From: Bradyrhizobium sp. dw_78
Lineage (GTDB): Bacteria; Pseudomonadota; Alphaproteobacteria; Rhizobiales; Xanthobacteraceae
NCBI RefSeq assembly: GCF_018449525.1
Contig: NZ_JAAVUS010000012.1
Span: 62,001-126,000, forward strand
Reading direction: 5' to 3'
DNA length: 64,000 bases
How positions within the stretch are numbered: position 1 is the first letter of the stretch; every line of letters begins with the position of its first letter. Shown in pieces: positions 1-7,776 of this stretch. Made by a program: the position numbers and the translations under genes. The notes beneath the pieces are model-generated. The model did no database searches. It was not told where the DNA came from and was given only the letters and a program-made list of their open reading frames with translations.

Positions 1-2
1 TG

Positions 3-113
3 TTGCTGGTGGCGGGACTGTGGCTTGCCCATGAGTTGACGGCAGCCAGCAAGATGCAGGATTGCCTGATGTCAGGCCGCACCAACTGCAACGTGATTGA
101 GCCGGCCCAATAG
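3..113 (+). CDS. C-terminal part of a small membrane-type protein (5' truncated by window edge)
   Basis: An open frame enters from the left edge and stops at TAG 111-113. The 36 visible residues begin with a hydrophobic stretch (LLVAGLWLAHEL) that looks like the end of a membrane helix. A polar tail with two Cys residues (MQDCLMSGRTNC) follows. No start is visible, so the full length is unknown. I recall similar short Cys-containing tails on small membrane proteins of Bradyrhizobium, but no function can be assigned. Confidence 0.55.
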   Translation: MLVAGLWLAHELTAASKMQDCLMSGRTNCNVIEPAQ

Positions 114-162
114 GCCGGATCTCATCCCCCTCGATTCTGATTCAATCAGAGCCGATCATGCT

Positions 163-462
163 CTAATTGCAGGAATGGCGCTGACCGTCCTGGCCCCGGT
201 AGTTCGCGGAAGACCGTTCGCAATATCGGCCGAAGCCATCGTAAATCCCGTATGGCCTGCCGGTCACGGGATAAACCACGCGATCGGGTGGCACGTTGGT
301 GCCGGGATAAAAATCCGGCGGCCCATAATTATGCAAGTAGATATCGTCCGCACCGTGCGCGTGCCTGTGATGGTGCCGGATATGCATGTCGGCGTCGGCC
401 GCAAATGACGGCGCTGAAACCGTCAGCAGGATCGCCGCAGCAGTCAAAAACCTCATTTGCAT
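163..462 (-). CDS. Small secreted protein, His/Tyr-rich
   Basis: A 99-residue protein with a clear Sec signal peptide: MQMRF, a hydrophobic core, then AxA-type cleavage near residues 19-22 (SFAADA). The mature part starts with a His-rich run (HIRHHHRHAH) and continues with Pro/Tyr-rich sequence. Such His runs often bind metals, but that is inference. A GAGGACAGG-like ribosome site lies just before the ATG. It has no operon partner on its strand. Confidence 0.7.
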   Translation of the reverse strand: MQMRFLTAAAILLTVSAPSFAADADMHIRHHHRHAHGADDIYLHNYGPPDFYPGTNVPPDRVVYPVTGRPYGIYDGFGRYCERSSANYRGQDGQRHSCN

Positions 463-738
463 TGCCTGTCCTCGTGATTCGGGGCGCCATCATCCCGTTC
501 GTTCCGCCTTGAGTCAAAATCTTGGGCGGCCATGACTTCAGTGTTTCCCAAGGCATCGACGAGAGCAACAAAAAGCAACGTAGGCCGACGGTTTTCCGAC
601 AAAAGTGCCCGAATCGGCACATCTCGGGCAGAAATCTTCGGCCACAAGGCGCGCCGCTTCATCATATGGAAATATGCGATCGAGTTTTGAAGACGAATGG
701 TGCCGTCGAACAAGCCCGTCAGCGCCCCCGCCACGTCC

Positions 739-960
739 TCATTCGAACAGACGCTCTTCGCTCAACAGCCACGCGTGGATGACCCGCCACTTGTCACGCC
801 CCCTCGACCGGAAATTCAGGAGCGGAGACCGTATATCCTGCAACTCAAAAAAGAACTTCAATGAGTGTTTGCCGGTAGGGCCGCCGGGTTCGTCCGGCTG
901 CGCCTGAAGCCAGCGATCCCATTCCTGGATAATGAGGGTTCTTACTTCTTTCTGCTTCAT
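739..960 (-). CDS. Conserved hypothetical protein, about 73 aa
   Basis: Starts at ATG 960 (MKQKEVRTLIIQEWDRW), chosen over an upstream in-frame start because the protein-like composition begins there. It is soluble, with acidic and aromatic residues and a motif FFELQDIRSPLLNFRSRGRD. I recall similar short ORFs in Bradyrhizobium but know no function. The overlapping frames here have no coding character. Confidence 0.55.
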   Translation of the reverse strand: MKQKEVRTLIIQEWDRWLQAQPDEPGGPTGKHSLKFFFELQDIRSPLLNFRSRGRDKWRVIHAWLLSEERLFE

Positions 961-1273
961 CCAAGCACGCGTCCTTAACCGCAAGGCGAACCCGATGAGG
1001 GCCCGAGGTGGTCGCGCTGGATTTGAAGATTGTGGATGATGCCGATCGGTGGACGATCAGCCAGCCACATCGAAGGCGATGGGGGTGATTGGCCTGCCGC
1101 CGTGCCAATCGATGCCTTCAGGTTCCCTTGTGACAGGAAGACCTTAAACGTTCCTAAACGTATATGAACACACCCGCTGGCGGGTTGGCAATTCGCGAAA
1201 TCAGCGGGAAATCGTCGTGCAGGCGTAGACCCCCCTGCATGTCGACGCCTGCCCTGGCAGGGATTGAGAATTT
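961..1273. other. Gap without a supported gene
   Basis: About 310 bases between the 73-aa hypothetical and tRNA-Pro. Short frames exist on both strands, but none has a ribosome site or recognisable domain. I see no terminator or repeat here. Confidence 0.5.
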
Positions 1274-1350
1274 TGGTCGGGGCACACGGATTCGAACCGT
1301 GGACCTGCAGTACCCAAAACTGCCGCGCTACCAGGCTGCGCTATACCCCG
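1274..1350 (-). tRNA. tRNA-Pro, anticodon TGG
   Basis: The reverse strand folds as a full tRNA. The acceptor strands CGGGGTA and TGCCCCG pair, the D arm is AGCGCAGCCTGGTAGCG, and the anticodon stem GCAGT/ACTGC encloses loop TTTGGGT with anticodon TGG. The T arm contains GGTTCGAATCC and CCA is encoded at 1274-1276. It is 77 nt long with no intron. Confidence 0.95.
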
Positions 1351-1510
1351 CCGATCTCCGAAACGACGTCGATACACGCTTCAACCGCGGCCAGCAAGAA
1401 GCTAACGGCTCGGCCCCGGTTCGAACCGGCCTTCGGCGGCCATTAAGCATTTTCTACACGGAAACCATGACCACCCATGTCACCGGCGGCCTTTGCCCGA
1501 GGATATGATC

Positions 1511-1999
1511 TCAATGGCTGCCGAAAAGCGGATGCGCCACACGGTCTCCGGGCCGGATCCCGTATTTCTGCGCGGTGCCGGCAATCACCTCCAGCACCCC
1601 CTTCACCGGTCCGTTCGACGGGATGATCCTGGTCGACAGCGGCTCGGTATTTTCGGCTATGCGCAGGATCCGGCCATCGGCCCGGATGAAAATCATGTCG
1701 AGGGAGATGTAGGTGTTTTTCATCCACATCGACACCTCCTGCTCCGGCGAGAAATCGAACAGCATCCCCTTCCCGTCAGCCAATTCCTTGCGGTACATCA
1801 GCCCGGTGGTCTTCTCTTCCTCCGTCGTCGCCATCTCGACCGAGAATACATGCACGCCGGTCTTGGTCGCGATCTCAAGCGGCTGAACGCTCGCCGCCTG
1901 CGCGCCACGGCCGCTGAAAACACAAAGCGCAATGGCCGCAACGACGACGCAAAGCCAAGCCCGCAGACAAAACCAGCCAGCAACCCGATCAAAATTCAT
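1511..1999 (-). CDS. DUF192 family exported protein
   Basis: About 162 residues. An N-terminal hydrophobic segment with an AQA-like cleavage site (residues about 12-38) is a signal peptide. The rest matches the DUF192 fold, with landmarks TTEEEKTTGLMYRKEL, GKGMLFDF, VSMWMKNTYISLDMIFI and a closing GDRV. Members are short periplasmic proteins of unknown biochemistry, usually encoded singly. A GTG two codons upstream is an alternative start. In Bradyrhizobiaceae a DUF192 gene often lies near a cold-shock gene, as here. Confidence 0.9.
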   Translation of the reverse strand: MNFDRVAGWFCLRAWLCVVVAAIALCVFSGRGAQAASVQPLEIATKTGVHVFSVEMATTEEEKTTGLMYRKELADGKGMLFDFSPEQEVSMWMKNTYISLDMIFIRADGRILRIAENTEPLSTRIIPSNGPVKGVLEVIAGTAQKYGIRPGDRVAHPLFGSH

Positions 2000-2171
2000 G
2001 GACACACTTAAACCCGGCCGTGAAGAAATTCGCTCACCCGGACCGTAGCCGGACGATCATGGCAAATAGCAGACGGAGAGCCCCACCGCGACATCAATTT
2101 GCGCGTGGCCCATGACTTCTCTCACACTTCCGTCGGGTAACACGGAAGTGTTACGCCTCGAAGTCCCCTGC

Positions 2172-2837
2172 TTAATGCGACGACAGGGCTGGCGAACCGT
2201 TCTCAGGGTGAATTTCGGCTGCCATCATGCCCTTGGAGCCGGGCCCGAACCGGACCAGCACATACTGGCCGGGACGCAGTTCAGTCATTCCAAAACGGCG
2301 CAATGTTTCCATGTGAACGAAGATATCCGGCGTTCCCTCGCCGCAGGTCAGGAAACCGAACCCGCGCAGCCGGTTGAACCATTTGACCTGCGCCCGCTCC
2401 AGGCCGCTGGTCGGGGTAACACTGACATGAGTCCGGGGCGGCAACATTTGCGCGGGATGGATCGCCGTCGACTCGTCCATCGAAACGATCCGGAACGCCT
2501 GATAACCCTTCGCCCGTTGCACGCATTCACAAACCAGCCGCGCCCCCTCATAAGCCGTCTGGTAACCGTCGCGCCTGAGCACCGTCACGTGCAGCAGCAC
2601 GTCGGGCGAGCCATTGTCAGGAACAATGAAGCCGTAGCCCTTCGAGGCATCGAACCATTTGATGACACCGCTCACCTCGACAAGGTTGGCGCTGTCACCA
2701 AGAACCGATAGCGCATCGAACGCCGCATCCCGGTCAGGACCCGCAGAAAATTCGCCCGGTCCCAGTCTGCGACCCGGCCCTGTCGCGCCCGACGACAGGC
2801 CTCCTAACTTCTTGGACTCAAATCCGTCCGACCCCAT
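2172..2837 (-). CDS. Cold-shock protein with two CSD domains
   Basis: About 221 residues from ATG 2837. An earlier in-frame ATG at 2996 would add 53 residues of poor protein character. Two cold-shock domains are visible. The first has VSGVIKWFDASKGYGFIVPD, then DVLLHVTVLRR. The second has AQVKWFNRLRGFGFLTCGEG, then DIFVHMETLRRFG. Both keep the aromatic RNP1/RNP2 patches that bind single-stranded RNA or DNA. A low-complexity N-terminus and a linker of about 25 residues join them. The likely role is RNA chaperone or antiterminator. Confidence 0.9.
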   Translation of the reverse strand: MGSDGFESKKLGGLSSGATGPGRRLGPGEFSAGPDRDAAFDALSVLGDSANLVEVSGVIKWFDASKGYGFIVPDNGSPDVLLHVTVLRRDGYQTAYEGARLVCECVQRAKGYQAFRIVSMDESTAIHPAQMLPPRTHVSVTPTSGLERAQVKWFNRLRGFGFLTCGEGTPDIFVHMETLRRFGMTELRPGQYVLVRFGPGSKGMMAAEIHPENGSPALSSH

Positions 2838-3034
2838 GACCCCGGACCCCACACTTGTCCATAGCCCATCCTTGACAAGATGGTGCTGCTCACGCGCCCG
2901 CCTGTGAACATTCACGACGACATCACGCGAATCTCTCAAGACAAAAGATAACACTCCCTCCCGCCGCGCATAGCTAAAAAACGAATCTGTCAGCATCTAT
3001 GAACAATCTTGCGCGGTCGCGAATCAATCCGTCA

Positions 3035-3796
3035 TCAGTTGCCGACGAACGGCCCGAGCGTCTCACCGATGTCGTGCCGGATCACCAGATCGGCGATATC
3101 GTCCTGTTCGGTGGGCTCGTTGTTGATGATGACCAGCTTGGCGCCGCTATTCCTGGCCATCAGCGGAAAGCCCGCGGCCGGCCACACCACCAGCGAGGAT
3201 CCAATCGCCAGGAACAGGTCGCATTGCTGCGCAAGTTCGGCGGCGCGGCGCATCGCATCCTCCGGCATCGCCTGACCGAAGGAAATGGTCGCAGTCTTGA
3301 CCGGCTCCGCGCAGATCATGCAGTCCGGCGCGGTCCCCGCCGCATCGAAACGCTGCCTGACCCACGGCAGATCGTAAGCCTGACCGCAACCGATGCAGCG
3401 TGCGTAAGTGGTATTGCCGTGAAGTTCCACGACATGATCCGCCGCAAAACCAGACACCTGATGCAGATTGTCAATGTTTTGCGTCACGATGGCGGGAATC
3501 TTGTCCGCCTTGTAGAGCGAGGCAAGCGCGCGGTGGCCGCGCCCGGGCCGTGCCGCAGCAAAAGCCGGCTCCATCGCAAAACGCCGGCGCCAAGCTTCAT
3601 CTCGCGCATCGGAACTCGCGACGAAATCGGCGAACGGGATGGGACGGTTGCGAGTCCACAATCCGCCCGGAGAGCGAAAATCGGGAATCCCGCATTCGGT
3701 CGAGATGCCGGCCCCGGTAAAAGGCACAATCACAGACGACTCGGCGATCATCACGCCGAGTCGTTCCACGCCGCTGCGAAGATCCGATGCAATCAA
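3035..3796 (-). CDS. Sir2-family NAD-dependent protein deacylase
   Basis: 253 residues, the usual size for a bacterial sirtuin. Motifs in order: GAGIS at 28-32 and GIPDFRSPGG (NAD pocket), TQNIDNLH, VELHGN with the catalytic His, and two Cys pairs of the structural zinc (CIGC and CMIC). Later come ISFGQAMP, GSSLVVWPAAGFP and VIINNEPT. It removes acyl groups from protein lysines and yields nicotinamide and O-acyl-ADP-ribose; the substrate class cannot be read with certainty. It is monocistronic between unrelated neighbours. Confidence 0.92.
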   Translation of the reverse strand: MIASDLRSGVERLGVMIAESSVIVPFTGAGISTECGIPDFRSPGGLWTRNRPIPFADFVASSDARDEAWRRRFAMEPAFAAARPGRGHRALASLYKADKIPAIVTQNIDNLHQVSGFAADHVVELHGNTTYARCIGCGQAYDLPWVRQRFDAAGTAPDCMICAEPVKTATISFGQAMPEDAMRRAAELAQQCDLFLAIGSSLVVWPAAGFPLMARNSGAKLVIINNEPTEQDDIADLVIRHDIGETLGPFVGN

Positions 3797-3881
3797 ACCC
3801 GACTGTCCGAAAATCTGCCTTTCAGACTATAGCACGGCCTTCCGGCGCGATCTCATGCAACCTCGTCAGGCCGCCTTCTCG

Positions 3882-4127
3882 TCAAGCGGCCTTGGCGACC
3901 GGCTCATTGGTCCCGGCAGCGCTTTTCTCTTCGTTCTTCTTGGCCTTCGCGACGGGGGTGGCGCCCTGAGGCTTTTTCGCGGACTTGCCGTACTGGGACA
4001 GCTTGTCCAATTCGGCTTCGAGTTCAGCCTGTCGCGCCGCTACCTTTTCCGCAAGCTTCTCGATCGCGAGGTCGCGCAAGTTTGCGAGCTCTTCGATGCT
4101 CAATGAATCCAGATCGATCTTTGCCAT
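3882..4127 (-). CDS. H-NS/HvrA-like N-terminal oligomerisation protein, short form
   Basis: 81 residues. Residues 1-48 form an acidic-basic coiled coil (SIEELANLRDLAIEKLAEKV) of the kind that opens H-NS-family proteins in rhizobia. The tail is a Lys/Ala/Pro-rich linker and ends without the W-x-G-R-G-R-type DNA-binding loop of full-length H-NS/HvrA. The frame stops cleanly and I find no shifted continuation within about 100 bases. It could be a DNA-binding-deficient partner that modulates a full-length paralogue, but that is inference. An inverted repeat (AGGCCGC ... GCGGCCT) spans its stop codon and may terminate transcription. Confidence 0.65.
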   Translation of the reverse strand: MAKIDLDSLSIEELANLRDLAIEKLAEKVAARQAELEAELDKLSQYGKSAKKPQGATPVAKAKKNEEKSAAGTNEPVAKAA

Positions 4128-4319
4128 ACAGGCCTCCCAGTTTCCCTTGTTTCGCTACCGGGAAGGCATGAGAGCAACAAGCGCGGCATGGCTCTTATCC
4201 ACCGGGAAGATTGCGTGTGAACAAAGCATCCACAGTCTTGCAACGCCGTGTCCCATTCACGCCCCAATCCCGGCGGCCAATACATTACGAGTAAGACTCA
4301 AAATTAAAAAGGACCGGCA

Positions 4320-4487
4320 ATGACCGAACAAAAAGATCGCCTCGCGCGTGCGCGGGAAGAAATCGCGGCACGCGTCGCGCGATTCAAGGCCACGCAGGAA
4401 AAATTCGAGCGGGAACGTGAGCAATATTGTACGACGACACTCGAAAACGCGCTGAACGGATTCGAGGGCAAACCGTTCTGGTCTTGA
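4320..4487 (+). CDS. Small charged helical protein, 55 aa
   Basis: Starts at ATG 4320, preceded by AAAAAGGACCGGCA (a good ribosome site), and ends at TGA 4485-4487. Residues 1-40 are almost all charged/Ala helix (RLARAREEIAARVARFKA), and the protein ends with GFEGKPFWS. I remember near-identical tiny ORFs in Rhodopseudomonas and Bradyrhizobium, but this was not checked. A coiled-coil partner role is possible; no function is known to me. Confidence 0.7.
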   Translation: MTEQKDRLARAREEIAARVARFKATQEKFEREREQYCTTTLENALNGFEGKPFWS

Positions 4488-4624
4488 AAACGTTCGGATA
4501 CTCGGGTCCTCGGAAAGAGTCCGTCGCTTCGTCTGCTGGAGTCGTTGTTGAGGTAGCGTGGTTGAAATCGCGTGATCGCCTGTGTGCTGTCAGACTCCTG
4601 CGTAGCGGATGAAAAGCGACACTC

Positions 4625-4657
4625 AAAAAAGCCCGGAACCGATGTTCCGGGCTTTTT
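4625..4657. terminator. Bidirectional intrinsic terminator
   Basis: AAAAAGCCCGGAAC / GTTCCGGGCTTTTT forms a 9-bp GC-rich stem flanked by A and T runs, so it works on both strands. It separates the 55-aa gene on the left from the Gly/Tyr-rich secreted protein on the right. Confidence 0.85.
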
Positions 4658-4660
4658 GCT

Positions 4661-5020
4661 TCACCAATGGCGCCAGTAGCGGCGATGATAATAGGGTCCG
4701 CCGTAATAGGCATACGGTCCGGAGCCGTAATAGGCCGGCGCATAATAGGCGGGGGCATAATAGCGAGGACCGTAATAACCGTAATAGCGAGGACGATAAT
4801 AGCCGGGATAGCCGTAGCCATAATAGCTGGGACCATAATATGAATATGGCGCCCCCCAGGCGCCATAGGCGCCCGCGGCAAGCGCGCCCGCAGCCAGCCC
4901 GAATGCGAGACCTGGCCCGAAGCGTCCGAAGCCGAACCCCCGCGCCTCGGCGGGCGGCGCGGTGACTGCGGTAACGCCGACGGCGGCCACGGTCGCCAGA
5001 ATTGCCAATGTCTTTTTCAT
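4661..5020 (-). CDS. Gly/Tyr-rich secreted protein
   Basis: 119 residues from ATG 5020, which has GGAG 7 nt upstream. Residues 1-26 are a signal peptide (MKKTLAILA..., cleavage near PAEA). The mature chain is a repetitive run of YYG, YGYP and PAYY units ending in HHRR-type basic/aromatic residues. It resembles the small Gly-Tyr-rich exported proteins common in Bradyrhizobium. The role is unknown; the composition suggests a surface or periplasmic polymer-like protein. Confidence 0.75.
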   Translation of the reverse strand: MKKTLAILATVAAVGVTAVTAPPAEARGFGFGRFGPGLAFGLAAGALAAGAYGAWGAPYSYYGPSYYGYGYPGYYRPRYYGYYGPRYYAPAYYAPAYYGSGPYAYYGGPYYHRRYWRHW

Positions 5021-5286
5021 GCGCAACTCCTCCATTGAGAACCGCAAGATAACGCCGAAATTTTTCAATGGTTGCAGGGAGCCGATCGTTCTCAGGGCAA
5101 CCGGCAATTGTCGCAGCAACGATCCATGAACAACCGCCACGACAAATGCGACGGACCATCGGCAATCACAGCCGCTCAGCCTTGGCCCGGAATCCCGCTG
5201 CCAGACGCGCCCTGAAACAAATGATTTGATTTAAGGAACGACTATTCGTTTTCGGCATTGAGCCGTGACATCGTCACCCGAACGGA

Positions 5287-5421
5287 ATGGCCGTGATTTT
5301 CAAGTGGTTCAAACGATTGCGCCGGAAAGATGTGCCGCCTCCACCGCCGAGACGCGAGGATAATAGCAGCATGGCGCTTCTTGTCCGACTGCTGCAGGAA
5401 CAGACGGAACCTGCCGAGTAA
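5287..5421 (+). CDS. Small basic protein, 44 aa
   Basis: ATG 5287 to TAA 5419-5421. It has a basic aromatic start (MAVIFKWFKRLRRK), a proline run (PPPPRR) and a helical acidic end. There is no strong ribosome site, which lowers confidence. It lies 35 bases before another small gene on the same strand, and the two may form a mini-operon. Confidence 0.45.
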   Translation: MAVIFKWFKRLRRKDVPPPPPRREDNSSMALLVRLLQEQTEPAE

Positions 5422-5456
5422 TCCGTTCGGCCTGGAGACGTTCCGAAGGCCCTCGA

Positions 5457-5618
5457 ATGGTCAAAGCCGGCCACTACAAATACCCGCGCGGAACCAACGC
5501 CCGCGACGCGGTTTGCCTCGGCATGCAGTGGATCGAAGTCCTCATCAACCTCCTGGCCTTCGCCGGATTTATCGGCATCGCGTCGCATTCGTCTCGCAAA
5601 CACCGTGCCGACAAATAA
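5457..5618 (+). CDS. Small single-pass membrane protein, 53 aa
   Basis: ATG 5457 to TAA 5616-5618. It has a basic N-terminus (MVKAGHYKYPRGTNAR), one hydrophobic helix around residues 23-42 (WIEVLINLLAFAGFIGIA), then a basic tail (SSRKHRADK). The topology is consistent with an inner-membrane small protein. Function unknown. Confidence 0.5.
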   Translation: MVKAGHYKYPRGTNARDAVCLGMQWIEVLINLLAFAGFIGIASHSSRKHRADK

Positions 5619-5947
5619 GCCGAATAACAAAGGGACCAAGTCCAGTTCGCGAGCCCAGTTCACAGGTCCAGTTTCAGAACCGGCTTTGCCTGCGGTCGGA
5701 CCGAGCAGCCTTCCATGAGACAGCGCCGGAACAGCGTTGCGGTCAGCCCGCCATGTGTCTCACATTCGCGTGAAATTCTCCGAGCCGCCTTTCAAGGTCG
5801 CGAAACCTGTGGCGACCGCGCGACTTGTTCCCTCCATTGGCATCGCTCGGCGAAGTCCTTGCGTTTTCAGCGTAAATTGTTTTGAACCTTTTGCTCGGAT
5901 CCCTAGACCTAATTTGTGCTGGGGATTTAAGGGCCCAGTGAATAGAG

Positions 5948-5987
5948 CAGCGCCACCTAGCGAATATACTCCGCTTAGGGGGCGCTG
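5948..5987 (+). ncRNA. Long hairpin, possible 3' end of a small RNA
   Basis: CAGCGCC pairs with GGCGCTG, and inside it CCTA-GCG pairs with CGCTTAGG around a short AT-rich loop. A T-rich tail (TTGTTTTC) follows. The hairpin sits in a gap with no gene ending nearby, so it could end a small RNA that starts near 5870-5900. No known RNA family is recognised. Confidence 0.35.
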
Positions 5988-6071
5988 TTGTTTTCTGGCC
6001 TTGAGTGCCTATGTCTCGGCGTACGACGCCAGCGACGACGCGCCCTTGCGATCCCCAGACGCTGGCGGCCG

Positions 6072-6104
6072 AAAACCCCGCTCACCCCCTGTGCGGGGTT
6101 TTCT
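6072..6104 (+). terminator. Intrinsic terminator
   Basis: AAAACCCCGC ... GCGGGGTTTTC is a 10-bp stem with an 11-base loop and flanking A/T runs. It can act in either direction and lies just downstream of the GrlR-like gene on the reverse strand. Confidence 0.7.
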
Positions 6105-6166
6105 TTGCCATTAAGAACCGTCATATACGGCCTTTCGTGACGATCTCATCGCCACGCTACAGCTCA

Positions 6167-6511
6167 TCAATCCGCCAGCTTCTTCAACGTCGCGCGAAAA
6201 CTCAGGCTGCGATTGCCTGCCAGCGTGGTGCCGAAAACCTCGGCACGGCCGGCGGCAAAGGTCCCGGAAAATCCGCTGGTCACTTCCTGCCCGCCAAATA
6301 ACGGCCGGATGAACGGATCGGAAAACGGCGTGTGCTGATTGGTGCTGAGCTGTCCCTTCCAGGTTCCACCGCCGACGGTGTAAGTGCCGACGGACCAGAA
6401 ATAAGGCCCGCCGCCGAACAGCACACCGTCGCGGAGAATGAGCACGCCGCTGTCGCGGCCTTTTACGCCGTCGAGCATGTGGATGTGGATGGAATAGAGC
6501 CCATTCTGCAT
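6167..6511 (-). CDS. GrlR-like regulatory-domain protein
   Basis: 114 residues from ATG 6511 (MQNGLYSIHIHMLDG). The fold-defining pattern is a string of short beta strands, including GVLILRDGVLFGGGPYFWSVGTY and WKGQLSTNQHTP, ending in LSFRATLKKL. This resembles the GrlR family, first known as a negative regulator of type III secretion in enteropathogens. Single-domain copies are widespread in rhizobia without that system. No partner regulator is encoded beside it, so the target is unknown. Confidence 0.7.
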   Translation of the reverse strand: MQNGLYSIHIHMLDGVKGRDSGVLILRDGVLFGGGPYFWSVGTYTVGGGTWKGQLSTNQHTPFSDPFIRPLFGGQEVTSGFSGTFAAGRAEVFGTTLAGNRSLSFRATLKKLAD

Positions 6512-6850
6512 GAAAAAGCCGCCGCCCTTCCGGCAGCGCACAATACAGCCTGTGCGGATGAGCGTCGAGAAGCGGAAGATGATCGGCTGGCGTCGCGAAC
6601 GGCCGCCAGCAAAACTCCGGCCCTAACGCGAAACACCCCGCCCTTTTCAGACGGGGTGTACTCACACCGCGGACGGTACGCATACTCTCTACCCGCCCGC
6701 GACATACGATGTCGGCAAAGGATTAAAAAAAAGAAAAGTATTGGAAAGATCGACAGGCATCTTCAGGGAACCGGATGATCTTCGGACATGGCCGACACCT
6801 GAACAGCAAACGGCGCTTCCGGCCCGAAAATTTTTGCAGGCAGGCCCGCG
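6512..6850. other. Gap with one hairpin
   Basis: About 340 bases. The only structure is the ACACCCCG ... CGGGGTGT hairpin at 6633-6659. The open frames that cross it on both strands look like chance. Confidence 0.45.
6633..6659 (-). terminator. Possible terminator hairpin
   Basis: An 8-bp perfect stem ACACCCCG / CGGGGTGT with an 11-base loop. Read on the reverse strand it is followed by only TTT, so it is a weak candidate. It would lie downstream of the 27-aa ORF at 6851-6934. Confidence 0.35.
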
Positions 6851-6934
6851 CTAATACACGCCGCACAGACCGGATTTCCGGGCCACGAAGAACCGCTCGA
6901 CCGCCGGCGAGCCCGAACCGCATTCGCCGCTCAT
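6851..6934 (-). CDS. Very small ORF with a strong ribosome site, 27 aa
   Basis: ATG 6934 is preceded by GGAGGAG about 8 bases upstream, one of the best Shine-Dalgarno sites in the window. The peptide has two Cys residues and a basic-aromatic middle (VERFFVARKSGLC) and ends at TAG 6851-6853. No homologue is known to me. It may be a small protein or a leader peptide, but no gene follows closely downstream on its strand. Confidence 0.4.
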   Translation of the reverse strand: MSGECGSGSPAVERFFVARKSGLCGVY

Positions 6935-7049
6935 CGTATTTACTCCTCCAGACATCGCACGGCCCCTGCCCTCTGCGCCACTTTACTGCTATTCAATGCC
7001 CCGCCCGAACCCACACGGCAAAATCTCCAAATGTTCAAGGAGCAAGAAC

Positions 7050-7502
7050 ATGCGTTATCTCCACACCATGCTGCGTGTCCGCAATCTCGATGTCGCGCTG
7101 AAATTCTATCAGGACGCCCTGGGATTGAAGGAGGTGCGCCGCATCGACAATGAGAAAGGGAGATTCACACTGTTGTTCCTGTGCGCACCCCAGGATGAGA
7201 GTCTGCTGAAGAATCTTCCTGCGACACGCGGCGCGCCGCTGGTCGAGCTCACCTATAATTGGGATGAAGAGAAATACGGCGAGGATCGCTTTTTCGGTCA
7301 TCTCGCCTATGAGGTCGACGACATCTACGCCACTTGCGACCGCCTGATGAAGCTCGGCATCACCATCAACCGCCCGCCGCGCGACGGCCAGATGGCCTTC
7401 GTCCGATCGCCCGATCTGCATTCGATCGAGCTGTTGCAGAAGGGCGAGGCCAAGCCGCCCGCAGAGCCATGGGCTTCGATGCCGAACACAGGACATTGGT
7501 AA
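7050..7502 (+). CDS. VOC-family protein, lactoylglutathione lyase-like (GloA-like)
   Basis: 150 residues from ATG 7050 with AAGGAG upstream; an earlier ATG would add a non-conserved leader. It shows the paired beta-alpha-beta-beta-beta modules of glyoxalase I: MLRVRNLDVALKFYQDALGL, then VELTYNWDEEKYGEDRFFGHLAYEVDD, then FVRSPDLHSIELLQKG. His 5, Glu, His and Glu of the metal site are in place. It most likely isomerises methylglyoxal-glutathione hemithioacetal to S-lactoylglutathione, but VOC members vary. A short C-terminal extension ends ASMPNTGHW. Confidence 0.85.
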   Translation: MRYLHTMLRVRNLDVALKFYQDALGLKEVRRIDNEKGRFTLLFLCAPQDESLLKNLPATRGAPLVELTYNWDEEKYGEDRFFGHLAYEVDDIYATCDRLMKLGITINRPPRDGQMAFVRSPDLHSIELLQKGEAKPPAEPWASMPNTGHW

Positions 7503-7580
7503 GCGGTGCTTCACCCATTGCAGGAACAAGCTCTCCCCTCGCACGTTCTCTCTTCAATGAAAGCTTTGAAGGAGGAGACG

Positions 7581-7661
7581 ATGGGACGAGGAATTCTGCT
7601 TTGGCTTTTAGGCGTGCCTATACCGGTGATTATCTTGTTGTGGCTGTTTCTGGGTCGTTGA
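7581..7661 (+). CDS. Tiny membrane protein, 26 aa
   Basis: ATG 7581 with a strong GGAGGAG site; stop TGA 7659-7661. The peptide is one hydrophobic helix (GILLWLLGVPIPVIILLWLF) with a kink at PIP and Arg residues at both ends. Near-identical short membrane peptides occur across rhizobia, in my recollection. It is followed by a terminator. Confidence 0.7.
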   Translation: MGRGILLWLLGVPIPVIILLWLFLGR

Positions 7662-7683
7662 ATATTGCGGCCATGCACATCGG

Positions 7684-7709
7684 GCCCCGCGCCATGCGCG
7701 GGGCTTTTT
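7684..7709 (+). terminator. Intrinsic terminator
   Basis: GCCCCGCGC ... GCGCGGGGC is a 9-bp stem with a 3-base loop, followed by TTTTT. It terminates the tiny membrane-protein transcript. Confidence 0.85.
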
Positions 7710-7776
7710 GCGTGGCGCTATTTTTTAAGGCGGTGCGCGCTTCCGAAAATTCCGATATGACCCGCGAACAAGGTCA

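Larger units (their letters stand above)
5619..6166. other. Gene-poor interval with two hairpins
   Basis: About 550 bases. No frame has a convincing ribosome site or protein-like composition. It holds a long hairpin at 5948-5987 and a terminator-like hairpin at 6072-6104, so one or two short untranslated RNAs may be transcribed rightward from here. Confidence 0.5.

Noticed and set aside
970..1110. Possible small gene (reading ALDLKIVDDADRWTISQP in one frame)
   Set aside because: Short, no start with a ribosome site, and the frame stops quickly; it may be a relic but cannot be supported.
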